A DNA stretch of 64,000 nt. Source: Symbiodinium natans (lineage: Eukaryota > Sar > Dinophyceae > Suessiales > Symbiodiniaceae). Within the stretch, counting starts at the first letter, position 1, and each line of letters opens with the position of its first letter. Where the stretch lies: NCBI GenBank assembly GCA_905221605.1, contig CAJNDS010002170.1, positions 1 through 64,000 of the forward strand. The letters run 5' to 3'. Shown piece after piece: positions 21,617 to 32,088 of the stretch. The position numbers and the translations under genes were made by a program. Under the pieces are notes generated by a model. It was not told the DNA's origin. It worked only from the letters and a program-made list of their open reading frames with translations, and searched no databases.

Positions 21617-23577
21617 TTCCCCCCCCTTTAACCCCCTACCCCTAATATTAAGTACTCACATTACAGGTGTATTTTAGCATGTACGGGAGATTTATTAGGG
21701 GCGCAGGGAGGGGGGGGGAATACTAGAGGGAAGGGATTAAAGTGGGTGCGGACAATGCGCCGCGAGTCTTCCCCAAGGCCCAAAGAGGCTTCATGGGGAC
21801 CGCCTTTCAGAGGACACTGGAGTGCAGTCCGGCTCTGCCTGCTTCTGATACCCTCCATAACAGTAACCACAACTCATACCCTAAAACTAAACCCCAAACC
21901 CTAATTAAACCCCAAACCCTGAACCCCAAACCCTAAACCCCAAACCCTAAACCCTAAACCCCAAACCCTGAACCCCAAACCCTAAACCCGCAACCGCATT
22001 GCGTGGGAGACCAAGGCTGGGACCCCTCAGCCAACTGCAAGAGATCCACTACCTTTGCGATCCAAGGTTGGGAATCGTTCTAGTCCTTGCTTCGGGGGAA
22101 GTCTTCAGAGAGTTGTTTCAGTTTTTGTTTGGGGTCGTGGGAAGGTTGGTGTCGGGGTTTAGGGTTTAACTTGTTTGCTTGTGGGGGGGGGGGGGGGGGC
22201 ATTCCAAATTTTACTTTTAGCCACCTCTTTCGCTGAGCAGAGCCGACTTTGCTTCGCGTCGTGTATACTGCAGCAATTGCCTGGAATCACCCTAAACCCT
22301 AAACCCTAAACCCTAAACCCTAAACCCCAACAACCCGGGAACACCAGGGAGGTGGCCAGTGGCCTAGATGAGCGATGACGGTCACAAAGATGACAAGGTT
22401 TAGGGTTTAGGGTTTAGGGTTTAGAGTTTAGAGTTCACAAGGGTTAAGGGTTTAAGGTTTAGGGTTTAGGGACCCCCAAACAACAAAGAAAGTATTCTTC
22501 CCTATACGGGTATTATCGGGATTACTATCTGTCATGTTTTGGGGTCTCTTAAGCAAATAGTAGACATGAATTGCACCACGCGTTTTGAGCACGAAGCCCC
22601 AAACCCTACCCAAATGAACCTAAAATAAACCACAAGCGTTTTTAGGGTTCATGTGATCCCCCAAGCCCAACAACCATAAACCCTAAGCCCTGAAGCCCTA
22701 ACCCGAAACCCTACACCCCAAACCCAAAACCCCAAACTATTACAAGCCTAAGCACTGAACCCCTAACCCTAAACCCTCAACCCTAAACCCTTCACCCTCA
22801 ACCCTTAAACCTTAAACCCTAAACCCTAAACCCCTAACAGCCTAACAGCCTAACAGCCCTCTCAGAGTGCATGCGAGGCGCAGCATCGCCAACTTTTACC
22901 TCCCCGGGGACCAAAGCGGTCCCGCAGGCCAGAAAGGGTCTTCCTGGCTGCTCTTGTGAGACTGTGAGAGGGCTTTTAGGCTTGTGGGGTTTAGGGTTTC
23001 GGGTTTAGGGGTTTAGGGTTTAGGGTTTAGAGTGCCCAAAAAGGGCTTATAGGGCTATGTCTGCCCCAGTGAGGCTGCTCATGAAATTCTGGGCGCAGAC
23101 GTGCTTCTTTCTCTGTTGCTCCTTCGTGTCTGAGAAGCAGCGAAACCCTTGGAGGATTCTGCGGCGAGGAGCGCACAGGCACCGCACTCTCTCTCTCTCT
23201 CTCTGTGTTTGTTTATGTTAGCTTTCGTGTTCGTGTTCGTGTTCTTCAATGGCAGTACCTTTTTGAGCAGAGATCAAACGCAGGCTTCTGCCCGGTGTGT
23301 CAGGTGAGGAGCCGGATGCGTCCACCTGGTCTGGCCTCCAAGAACCCCATGCTGCACCCATGCTGCACGTGTTTACCCAGTGTACCCTTTACCCCTTTTT
23401 TTCTGGTTCTGGGTTCCCTTATAAAGTAACCAACCCAAAAAAAGGGTGCCCTTATTATGATTATGGTTGCTGGGCTACTAGGGGTTTGGCGACTTCAGGG
23501 TTTGGGGCGTTGAGATGTCTTGGGGCATCCTCAGCACATCAAGGGCTCGAAGGTCCAAAGGGGCAATTCGAGGGTTT
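21617..23577. repeat. Telomere-repeat mosaic (21860-21990, 22290-22330, 22396-22480, 22680-22860, 22980-23030)
   Basis: CCCTAAA/CCCCAAA mixture at 21860-21990. CCCTAAA at 22290-22327 and TTTAGGG at 22396-22480 bracket about 70 bp. A degenerate CCCTAAA block lies at 22680-22860, and TTTAGGG with TTTCGGG at 22980-23030. A G run lies at 22181-22199 and a short CT tract near 23190-23204. No supportable gene. Confidence 0.85.
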
Positions 23578-23625
23578 TGGGTTTAGGGTTTAGGATTTAG
23601 GGTTTAGGGTTTAGGGTTTATTGTT
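23578..23625 (+). repeat. Interstitial telomere repeat, TTTAGGG with GATTTAGG variant
   Basis: About six units ending 15 bases before the start codon of the RCC1-like gene. Confidence 0.92.
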
Positions 23626-23639
23626 GGGGGTCTTCTTCC

Positions 23640-24629
23640 ATGGCATCGGGTGCTCTTCGAGGATGCTGGACAGGAGCATCGCATATCACACGATTTCCTC
23701 GCGGGAGCTCGCCAGCTAAGAAGCGCTTACGCCAGAGCGGGATCGCACGCTGGGCACTAAACTACTTCTGCATGCAGATGCAGCCGCTGATGTCCTCGAG
23801 ACTCGGTGCCATCTCAGTGTCCGCCCACAACGATCACAATTGTGCAGTCAGAACAGATGATCAATTGGTATGTTTCGGAAACAACGACTTTGGTCAGTGT
23901 GATGTCCCGTCAGACTTGGGACCCGTTCTTGCAGCTTCTGTCGGCTACTACCATACCTGTGCAATAACAGCAGGCGGACGACTGGTCTGCTTCGGGGGTA
24001 ATGACTTCGGTCAATGCGAGGTACCGGCAGACTTGGGCTCAGTCTTGACTGTTTCTTCGGGCGCCCAGCACACCTGTGCGGTGAGGACTGATGGTCAACT
24101 GGTTTGTTTTGGTCTCAACAGCGGTGGGCAGTGCGATGTGCCAGCCGACATGGGGTCGATTTTAGCAGTTGCGGCAGGTGCTCACTACACCTGTGCTGTG
24201 AAAATAACTGGCCAGCTGCTTTGCTTCGGCCGCGACATTGCGGACAAAGTCCCGGCAGACTTGGGACCAGTCTTGGCAGTTGCCGTGGGCTTGACCCATG
24301 TATGTGCAGTGAGAGCAGATGGGCTGCTCGTGTGCTTTGGCCGCAATGACTACGGTGAATGTGACGTGCCGGCAGACTTGGGTCCAGTGTTTTCAGTTGC
24401 AGCGGGTCCTTTCCATACCTGTGCGTTGAGAACAGATGGCGAGCTGATTTGTTTTGGAAGAAACAGCCTTGGCCAATGCGACGTGCCCGTGGACATGGGC
24501 CCAGCCCTTGCCGTTTCGGCAGGCTTCTTCCACACATGTGCTGTGAGGGCAGACGATCAGCTTGTGTGCTTTGGCAACAATGGCTTCGGCCAGTGCAACG
24601 TGCCAGCCGACTTGTTGCCAGGTTGCTGA
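23640..24629 (+). CDS. RCC1-like beta-propeller protein, seven repeats
   Basis: 329 codons, single exon. After about 55 non-repetitive residues the protein consists of seven tandem units of about 39 residues. Each carries a version of QLVCFGxNxxGQCDVPADLG, followed by PVLAVSAG and HTCAVRADG. Seven blades is the number of a closed RCC1 propeller. RCC1-type propellers bind proteins, chromatin or small GTPases, and similar dinoflagellate repeats are often labelled HERC2-like; no HECT ligase domain is present here. Each unit has a Cys in VCFG, one in GQCDVP and one in HTCAV, so the Cys content is regular. The fourth unit is two residues short and lacks the GQCD motif (reads GRDIADKVP). The start ATG directly follows a telomere block, and an upstream in-frame exon cannot be excluded. 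Fold confident, role unknown. Confidence 0.85.
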   Translation: MASGALRGCWTGASHITRFPRGSSPAKKRLRQSGIARWALNYFCMQMQPLMSSRLGAISVSAHNDHNCAVRTDDQLVCFGNNDFGQCDVPSDLGPVLAASVGYYHTCAITAGGRLVCFGGNDFGQCEVPADLGSVLTVSSGAQHTCAVRTDGQLVCFGLNSGGQCDVPADMGSILAVAAGAHYTCAVKITGQLLCFGRDIADKVPADLGPVLAVAVGLTHVCAVRADGLLVCFGRNDYGECDVPADLGPVFSVAAGPFHTCALRTDGELICFGRNSLGQCDVPVDMGPALAVSAGFFHTCAVRADDQLVCFGNNGFGQCNVPADLLPGC

Positions 24630-25319
24630 GCGTTTACTGCCTTGGGTTGCTTTGTAGGCAGCATGGACGAAAGTTATACAACATGTTCGGCCCGTCTTCT
24701 ACGAGCCAGAACTCTGTCGCGCCTCTGCGGTTCGCAGAACTGAACTACCAACTGGAGGACGACCTTCCCCGGCGAAAGCAACCCAACGCCCCAGGCGACG
24801 TTGAAAAGGAAGCTGCGGGCTCTTCACGGTTTCTTACAGAATCCGGCACTTGGTGCCATGGCCTGGTATCACAAGAGAAATCAAGGGCAGCACTGGCAGT
24901 ACTTGTGGTGATTTCAACCCCGAGCATGGCCAAACGTAGAGGAGGCCGACTGCGCCCCTGGCTGGCTTTTGTCTTTCGGGGGGGACCATAAAGGCCCCCA
25001 GTACTCCGCGAGAACTGCCCTCCTACTCTTGGCGGTAATGCATTGCCGTCCGACAGGTGGGAGAGCTGGGGTGAGGGTTTAAAGGCGAGGAGCAACTGAA
25101 CAGTTGGGCGTGGACCGGACTGCCTTGCCAAGATGGGAAAAGACACAACAGTTAAAGCTGTGGAGCGTTCTGGTTTGTTGTGTGGATGTTGCAGGGCTCT
25201 CGTCACCGCAGAGTTTTTGGCAGTCTCGCTTTGCCGTTGTTGGCTGTATACGTTGAACGAAAGCCCGTCTGCTTTGGTATGACACGCCCGGCAGCGTCGC
25301 CTGCAAGAGACCTGCGCAC
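24630..25319. other. Unique sequence after the RCC1-like gene; no gene called
   Basis: Probably 3' untranslated and intergenic. Frames on both strands are shadows without motifs. A short CCCTAAA remnant lies at 25321-25340. Confidence 0.4.
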
Positions 25320-25771
25320 CAACCCTAAACCCTAAACCCTATATAGACGCAGCCCGGGGACCATCAAAGCCAGACCAAACCAAAGGTGAAAGCGACAGGG
25401 TCTCACGTTGCATGCAGTTGGGGGGACCCTGTAACCAAAAAAGAGCCACAAGACTGGACGGCCACTGTTAAAACAAGCTGTTGCGACACCCTCCCCAATT
25501 CCCCTAAGGCTCCAAATAGCCCAAAGCAGGTATTACTTACAGACTTTAGACCCCAATGTAGGTATTATTTGTATATACCTGGAGCCCTAGCGTTCCTGGT
25601 GGACATCAGCAAGTATCCCGTGCGCCTCGCAGGTTTGCCGTGTACCGCCCAACTTCGCGCGATGCCATTGCCAAGATGGTGAGTGGCGTCGCGGCGTGGG
25701 AGCCTGGAGATTGGGGGACCTGCCATGAGGCACAGGCTGCAAGAAAGAGATAGTAAAGCATCCGTTTCATG

Positions 25772-25873
25772 ATTCTAAGGGTAGTTTCATGGGCCTTAAT
25801 GTGGTCCCTTACCCTCCGTGCGGGGTCCCCTTTTCAGGGCCCATCTAAGGGACCATGAAACTACCCTTAGAAT
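25772..25873 (+). mobile_element. MITE-like element, family D (21-bp perfect TIR)
   Basis: 102 bp. The left arm 25772-25792 begins ATTCTAAGGGTAG, and the right arm 25853-25873 is its exact inverse. The interior includes GGTCCCTTACC and GGGGTCCCC. No obvious target duplication. Only one copy in this window. Confidence 0.8.
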
Positions 25874-25946
25874 GATCGATTTTCAAGACGAAGCAGAGCC
25901 TGAGGTTCGCGTGAAGATTTTTCACGCCACTGTGAGGCATGATGCC

Positions 25947-26105
25947 CCTCCCCCCCCCCCCCCCCCCCCCCCCCCCTCCCACTCCAAACGGTCCCACAAA
26001 ATCCAAATATGCCACCACCTCAAAGCCAAAGCTGGTCCGTCTGACCCTAAACCCTAAACCCTAAACCCTAAACCCCAAACCCTAAACCCTAAACCCCCTA
26101 AACCC
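25947..26105. repeat. Poly-C run and CCCTAAA block
   Basis: About 30 C near 25947-25977, then CCCTAAA/CCCCAAA repeats at 26043-26105. Confidence 0.9.
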
Positions 26106-26232
26106 TGAAACCCGAAACCGAAAACTGCTCCTGCTTCCGTGCCATGCTGAGCCTGTCAGGTCGCCGTGACTTGTTGCATATGTGTGGATTGTGATGCTGC
26201 GTAGTTAAATTAAGAATCTATGTATGTCTTGT

Positions 26233-26311
26233 ATACATACATGTATGTATGTATGTATGTATGTATGTATGTATGTATGTATGTATGTATGTATGTATGT
26301 ATGTATGTACG

Positions 26312-26343
<32 letters not shown>

Positions 26344-26350
26344 TACATAT
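26233..26350 (+). repeat. (ATGT)n and (TA)n microsatellite
   Basis: About 18 ATGT units followed by TA-rich repeat. Frames through it encode only periodic M/Y/V/C or I/Y/H/T peptides and are not genes. Confidence 0.95.
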
Positions 26351-26417
26351 ATACACATATAATAGTAACTGTCATGGAAAAAGGAGCGATGGATAGAACA
26401 AGTAAATGGTAGTTTTC

Positions 26418-26515
26418 CATGAAGAATCAGGTCGGCAAGGGCTTGAACGTCAAGGGCAAGTCAGCCAAGATGCCGTGCGTGACCAAGCACTCATTTTGCA
26501 AAGGCAGGCGAGGCA
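26418..26515 (+). other. Coding-like fragment
   Basis: Frame [18 protein letters not shown] and on, basic and without stops to a point just before CCCTAAA remnants at 26520. Could be an exon end. Not recognised. Confidence 0.3.
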
Positions 26516-26519
26516 CGGC

Positions 26520-27600
26520 ACCCTAAACCCCAAACCCTGTAAGACCCCCATAACCCCTATAAAGCCCTATAAACCCCTATAAAGACCTATAATACCCCTA
26601 TAAGCCCTATCAAACCTGTAAACGTTTTGAACAGGTCTACCCAGGAATCGGTTTCATTTACTTTGGCCCTTGAAGGAGTGGTGAGATCTCAGGAATCGCC
26701 TTTCGGGCTTCGTTCCCTTCCTGCAGATCAGCCAGGAGACCTAAGGGGAGGATGCCTAAACCCCTAAACATCCCTAAGCCGTAAACCCAGAGAATCCCAG
26801 GGTGAAGAGAGACTTAGTGCCTGCAGAGACGCGTCTAGAGTTTGATGAAGTCGGTAGAAGCCCTCAGCAAGGGATGCCACCTGTGCCCTGTGCGGTGCAA
26901 GTGGGCTCCATGTGCATGGGGGCTTTTGGCAGGAGAGCCACAAGGCCGAGATTGAAGAGTCCGGAGCTCGGGTGTCCGCTCGCCGCCACCGGAAAAATCT
27001 CAGCGGCTTCAGGTCTTCTGAGGTGTCAGCGCGCAGCTGTGGCTTGCAGAGACGGTCCCTGTAGCATTGGTGCCCTTCAACGGGCATGTCGCTGTAAGAA
27101 GCTTGGGCAGTGCATCCGTCCCGTTTTACAGTTCTCACCGACTCGTCGCATTCACACCCATTCGTAAGGCAATAAGACTTCCTTCGGATGAGCTTGTGGC
27201 TCATGTGTTTTTTGCTTGTTCTTAAGCACACATGCCCACACCAAGGCACACTGACATGCGTTTTCGAGAGTTTAGAGTTTTAAGATGTTCAGTCGAGTCC
27301 CTTGTGAAAAAAGATGTTTTGTTTAAAACATGAGATACAAAAGTAGACAGTTGTAATCATGCTAGTAAGTAGGAAGAATCGTAGGAAAATACATCAAAAT
27401 GACTGGCAGACAAAGAATGCTAATTTTGGGTGCTTCGGCCACGGCCCTCGCTAAGGTCACCGCCTCATGCCCGAGTTTGCATTTACTTTGCCTCTGAGAT
27501 TCTGCGGCAAAGTGTCGGGCACTTGGTCAGAAGAAGTCCCTCAATGGACTACTGTATTGTCACCCCGCCACCCTTGATTCGTTCACACACACAACACCCT
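26520..27600. other. CCCTATAA remnants and unique sequence; no gene called
   Basis: 26520-26620 has degenerate CCCCTATAAAG repeats. A 161-codon minus-strand frame (26764-27249) lacks motifs, and its strand is not supported by neighbours. Confidence 0.35.
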
Positions 27601-27617
27601 ACTGATCAAGGGACCCG

Positions 27618-28037
27618 ATGTCGCCACGGATAGACGGACAGGCGATGGTCCAGCTGCAAGCGTTTGTGGACATGGGCTCGCTGGCCATTGAGGCAGGGGC
27701 CTCTTGCGCGGTGACACGAGATCTCCAGTTGCGCGAGCGTATGCTGAGTGACCCCTCAACCTTAAGGGACCAAATGAACCCTAAAATTGGGGTCACATAC
27801 CCTATACTACTATCATTCCTATTAATTAAGGCATATACCCTATACTTCTATAATTTTCTATTAAGGCATCTACCATATACTTCTATAATTTTCTATTAAG
27901 GCATCTACCCTATACTGCTATAATTCCTATTAAGGTATAAGAGCCAAAAAATCCCCCAGGAACGGGAGATCCGACTCCTGGACGAGTATCCGTCGGTGCC
28001 GGGCCTGGACGTGCCCGGGATCCGAGCCTACCGGTGA
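27618..28037 (+). CDS. Possible two-exon 3' end of a gene of unknown function
   Basis: Two coding-like pieces fit one model. The upstream piece reads SPRIDGQAMVQLQAFVDMG and on to RERMLS at 27749. The downstream piece, 27960-28037, reads EREIRLLDEYPSVPGLDVP and ends in TGA. The intervening 210 bp starts GA and ends CAG before G, a pattern known for dinoflagellate introns, and joins the frames in phase 0. The intron holds four copies of a 35-bp A/T-rich tandem repeat. The 5' limit is not determined; 27618 is merely the first ATG. I do not recognise the protein, and the splice sites are inferred from sequence alone. Confidence 0.4.
27798..27939 (+). repeat. A/T-rich tandem repeat, four units of about 35 bp
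   Basis: Unit of the form TACCCTATACTTCTATAA then TTTTCTATTAAGGCATC. The first and last units are more diverged. It lies inside the proposed intron of the gene above. Confidence 0.9.
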
Positions 28038-28059
28038 TGGTGGCCCACTGGTGCTTGGG

Positions 28060-28300
28060 AGGACTAGGGTTTAGGGTTTAGGGTTTAAAGGGTTTAGGGT
28101 TTAGGGTTTAGGGTTTAGGGTTTAGGGTTTAGGGGGACTAGGAGGAAATCGGGAACCCGATGCGCAGGGGAATGTAAGGTCTCTACTATGCTGTGAACTG
28201 TGTAGCCTTGCCAGCAGCACATTCTGTTGGGTACAGTCTCTACAAATGGAAAGGGGGTTTAGGGTTTACGGTTTGGGGTTTAAGGTTTAGGGTTTAGGGC
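28060..28300 (+). repeat. Two TTTAGGG blocks (28063-28133, 28255-28300)
   Basis: The first is nearly perfect apart from one TTTAAAG. The second has TTTACGG and TTTGGGG variants. Confidence 0.93.
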
Positions 28301-28628
28301 GATCAAATATACATATATATATATGTATATATATATATATCAGTACGATACAATACATCGATATAATGGTAATATACTACAACACAGACATAATAGTGAA
28401 GAAATTACACGTTTATAATATGTACCAGTAATCCACTTGTCATTCTCATATGTATATATGTAGATGCAACATCTCCAGCAAATACATAATGGTAAGATCC
28501 AATAGAATGCAGAATAGTCGCATAATATATATATATATATAGATGTATGTATAATATTGCCATATTTTTTTTCAATTTATTTCTGTATGTATTTACAATA
28601 GCAACTTAAAATGGTATACAAGTAACAA
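28301..28628. other. A/T-rich sequence with TA microsatellites
   Basis: (TA)n tracts near 28310-28342 and 28525-28542 in low-GC sequence. No gene seen. Confidence 0.6.
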
Positions 28629-28956
28629 CGTACAGATAAGAACATCATTTATGTTATGGCTTCGCCCTAAACCCTAAACCCCGAAACCCTAAAACCCTAA
28701 ACCCTAAACCCCAAACGTACAGGTAAGAACAGCGTTTATGTTGTGGCTTCGCCCGAAACCCAAAACACCTAAAGCCCTAAAGCCCTAAATCCCTAAACCC
28801 TACAACCCTTAAAACCCTAGAAACCCTAAAACCCTAAAACCCTAAAACCCTAAGCCCTAAAGCCCTAAGACCCTAAGACCCTAAAACCCTAAAACCCTAA
28901 AACCCTAAACCCCAAACATACAGAATAAGAACATCATTCATGTTAATGCCTTTGCC
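28629..28956. repeat. Compound repeat: three copies of a 39-bp unit separated by CCCTAAA arrays
   Basis: The unit beginning CGTACAGATAAGAACATCA and ending GGCTTCGCC is at 28629-28667, 28716-28754 and, more diverged, 28917-28956. Between copies lie CCCTAAA and CCCTAAAA arrays. The unit plus telomere repeat appears to have been duplicated together. Confidence 0.85.
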
Positions 28957-29034
28957 AGGCCAGAGGTCGCAGTTCAGCAGGCATTCATCCTCAAGCGCGC
29001 ACCCCAAGGGCGACTGAGAATTGGGCTCCTTCGT

Positions 29035-29240
29035 CGGTTTTGGGGTATTGGGTTTTTTTGGGGCTTTTGGGGTCTTTTTGTGTTTTTGCTTTTGTTGGGG
29101 TTTTTGGCTTTTTGGGGTGTTTGGAGCGTTTTTGGGGTTTTGGGGGTTTTTGGGGTTTTGGGGTTTTTTGTTTGGGTTTTGGGGGGTTTGGGGTGTTTAG
29201 GGTTTGGGGTGTTCAGGGTCTTATAGGGCTTAGGGCCTAG
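29035..29240 (+). repeat. G/T-rich tract, TTTTGGGG-like
   Basis: Irregular TTTTGGGGTTTT and TTTGGGG repeats, reminiscent of ciliate-type telomere units but irregular. They grade into TTTAGGG at 29195-29230. Confidence 0.85.
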
Positions 29241-29476
29241 GGAGATGCAAGCTTCTCGTTCGGAGCCGCAGGATGGTTGCGGCACGCTCCTCAAAGACAG
29301 TTCCATTAAGGAATTTTTATACAGGAGGGAATTTTCGACCTCACTCCCCTTAGAACATCCCCCCGATAGCTGGTAGAAAGACCTTTTAGTCCCCCTTTAA
29401 GTGTGGACAACACCCCTGCAAGGGACCCCTCATCTGATTCCCCTATAGTAACCCCTCGATACCTTCAGTCCCTTCG

Positions 29477-29575
29477 CCCTAAACCCTAAACCCTAAACCC
29501 TAAACCCTAAACCCTAAACCCTAAACCCTAAACCCTAAACCCTAAACCCTAAACCCTAAACCCTAAACCCTAAAC
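29477..29575 (-). repeat. Interstitial telomere repeat, about 14 perfect CCCTAAA
   Basis: Uninterrupted perfect heptamers. Confidence 0.98.
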
Positions 29576-30038
29576 AAGAGGCCCGACATCCAGCCGGCCG
29601 TTGGATGGGAGACAGGCGGGCTGGCCTAGTCCCCTGCTGCGTAATTACCCCACGGTTTAGGTAGGGGAAATTGTCGGTGTGCCAGTTTTGGGGGGGGTTT
29701 CTATTGAGGGTACCCTCTGTTTTAGGAGTGAATTGGTGAGTGGGTTTCTGGGTTCCTAAATCCCTTCCGAGAAAAGCCGTGCTGTCTCCTTCCGAAGCCA
29801 CAGCCGCAGGCCGTGTTTCAGAGCCGGCGGTGCCCTCAGCTTTTGACCGGCCAAACAGCGGAGTTGCTGCACGGGAAGTTGTTACATGAAGCAATCCGCG
29901 GCAAGGAAAGCATGTCAATGCTACTGTGCATGCCCATCGTATTGTAAGCCTAGAACCGCAGAACCCCTACAATTTTCATGCCCTAAACCCTAAACCCTAA
30001 ACCCTAATTTACGTCCGTTCTCAACAACCCACAAAAGC

Positions 30039-30143
30039 CGTCGCACTGAGGCTTTCATGGACATGAACCTCCAGGCTTTGCGTGGCAACTCCCGGCCGAA
30101 AGTGGTCCTCTACCAATTTGACCAGGAGCATGTGGAATGGTGA
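30039..30143 (+). other. Coding-like fragment ending in a stop
   Basis: Reads RRTEAFMDMNLQALRGNSR and on through a YQFDQEHVEW end to TGA at 30141. It lies 30 bp after a CCCTAAA block (29977-30006). Looks like a terminal exon; not recognised. Confidence 0.4.
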
Positions 30144-30282
30144 AAGCAAAGCAACCACGAACTTAAGTTTAGGGTTGGGTTGCTTTAGTGGCTTCAGCAG
30201 CCCGGGTTAAACATGGGTTCAAGTTTCAAGTCCCCTTTGAGGCTCGGGCGGCGCGGACACAGTTTCAGTCATGAGAAGCTTG

Positions 30283-30399
30283 CTTGGAGGTTCATGGTAC
30301 TTACTAACCAACCAGATCTAATATCTATACTTATAGCCCCCCCAAGGGTCCTAATATGGTTATAAGATAATCGGTTAATAAGTGCCATGAACCTCCAAG
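30283..30399 (+). mobile_element. MITE-like element, family C (TIR CTTGGAGGTTCATGG)
   Basis: 117 bp with a 15-bp perfect terminal inverted repeat, extended imperfectly by TACTTACTAACC on the left and GGTTAATAAGTG on the right. Related sequences at about 41427-41562 and 57841-57945. Confidence 0.8.
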
Positions 30400-30412
30400 T
30401 GCAGGACAACCC

Positions 30413-30494
30413 CATGAACCCGCATGGCCTCCTCCTTGCCTATGCGGAGTCCACCGTAAAGCCGGCCAAAGCCTCGGACGAACGTCGGCGTAGG
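30413..30494 (+). other. Coding-like fragment between two MITE-like elements
   Basis: Frame MNPHGLLLAYAESTVKPAK and on to the border of the family B element at 30495. Likely an exon interrupted or bounded by element insertion; another coding-like stretch (HQVVSDFDTFLAWRTDMG) follows at about 30626-30690. Not recognised. Confidence 0.35.
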
Positions 30495-30596
30495 TTGGGA
30501 TGTTCCCCCCTTATGCTCACAGCCCTTAATAGGGATTGTGGTACCCAATGTTATAATCCCTATTAAGAACTGTTGGTATAAGGGGGAACATCCCAA
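30495..30596 (+). mobile_element. MITE-like element, family B
   Basis: 102 bp, starts TTGGGATGTTCCCCCC, ends AAGGGGGAACATCCCAA. Flanking octamers GGCGTAGG and GGCATAGG match at seven of eight positions. Interior TATAATCCCTATTAAG is shared with the copy at 15823. Confidence 0.85.
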
Positions 30597-30799
30597 GGCA
30601 TAGGCTTCAAATTGGCTTTTTTTACATGCTGGCCTGGCATCAGGTGGTTTCTGACTTCGACACCTTCCTGGCGTGGCGCACAGACATGGGATCCAGACAA
30701 GGTTGCCGGCATTGTGGCTTCTTCACGAATGCAGATCTCAGAATCTATATCTGTGCTTTCATGAGGTATGACAGAGCTTTTAGGACATTGACGCAAACG

Positions 30800-30811
30800 T
30801 ATACATATATA

Positions 30812-30847
<36 letters not shown>

Positions 30848-30954
30848 GGTATGGATGTATATACATCAATATGTACATATATATATATATATGCATGCAA
30901 TATACTATATATATACATGAAATAAACATACACATATACATAGAGAAAAAGAGG

Positions 30955-30997
<43 letters not shown>

Positions 30998-31020
30998 AGA
31001 GAGAGTGAGAGAGAAGGAGA
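30800..31020 (+). repeat. TA, GTAT and GA microsatellites
   Basis: (TA)n and (TATG)n at 30800-30850, further TA repeats to about 30925, then a (GA)n tract at about 30960-31015. Confidence 0.93.
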
Positions 31021-32088
31021 ATTGTTGAAATTATGCCAGAATATCTCCTCCTTAAGCTCTTCATATCAGGGGCCTTTCTCTAAATCAGAAAGGGACTAGT
31101 ATTTAGAGTACCTCCCTCCCATATACACATAAGGCGTGTCTTGCTGCAAAAAGAGACTGAAGGGGAGAGGTCCTGTCCAATCAAGGTGGGCAGCCGTGGT
31201 ATGGAATATGAGCACCTGCCCCCGGACCAAGCAGAACTCTGCCTTTGGGCCTGGGGCCGTGGAGAGACAAATGGACGCTAACTCGTGATCTCCGGTGCTT
31301 GTGCGCCTGTGTCACATTGCCGTCACATTGCCATCTGCGAGATTTCCCGAGGCCCTCAATCATACAGAGAAGATTCTGCGGTCCCCTTCATCTTCGTCTT
31401 GGACATCGCGGGGTTCTGAGAACTGCGCTCTTGGTTTGAGGGTCGAAGAGCTACATCAGCTACATGTCCGAGCTCTAAGGCGCTGGCTGGAGGTCCTTAA
31501 AGAGGCGCACGACAAAGGCGCACTTGGGTTGGTGGAGGTTAGGTGGGCGCGCACTGTTTGTTGTGAGGGGGGGGGGGATGATGTTTCCAAGCCTGTAGCC
31601 GCAGAGCTTCCCATCCTCCCCACCGGTACTTGGAGCTTCTTCGCGCTCGAGTTGCACCACAACTGGACGCGGCAACTGTCTCTGCGCCTTCCGAGAGGAA
31701 CAGCTGCAAAGGAAGCGACTCAGACAGCGTGAGCAATAGGTGAGAGGCAGTGTTGACACGCCAGACGTGCCTCAGCATCCCTCTCGTTTCATTTTTAGAG
31801 GTACTCCTACGTACGTGTATACACACAAGATTTCGACTGACGTCATATTATGCCAACCTGTGCAGTAGTAGGCGCGCTTGGGCTTCGATCTTCGCCACCA
31901 GCAGGCTTCCACCCAGACGTCCCGGAGTTCGGATTCGGGGCCCTGGCCTCAGACCAGGCCGTGCATCAAATTTGTCACCTTCACGGATGCGTGCATGAGC
32001 TCCTGGAGCCAGTATAGCCGGTTGACTCAAGCCCTGGTGCGCAGGACGTAAAGTGGAGCCCTCAGCTCGGCCCTTCTGACTTAAAGCC
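31021..32088. other. Unique sequence upstream of the glycosidase gene; no gene called
   Basis: Includes a short G run at about 31567-31576. Frames of up to 145 codons on the plus strand (31295-31732) have no recognisable domain. Confidence 0.35.

Noticed and set aside
26205-26420. Tyrosine/isoleucine or methionine/cysteine periodic frames
   Set aside because: They are translations of an ATGT/TA microsatellite.
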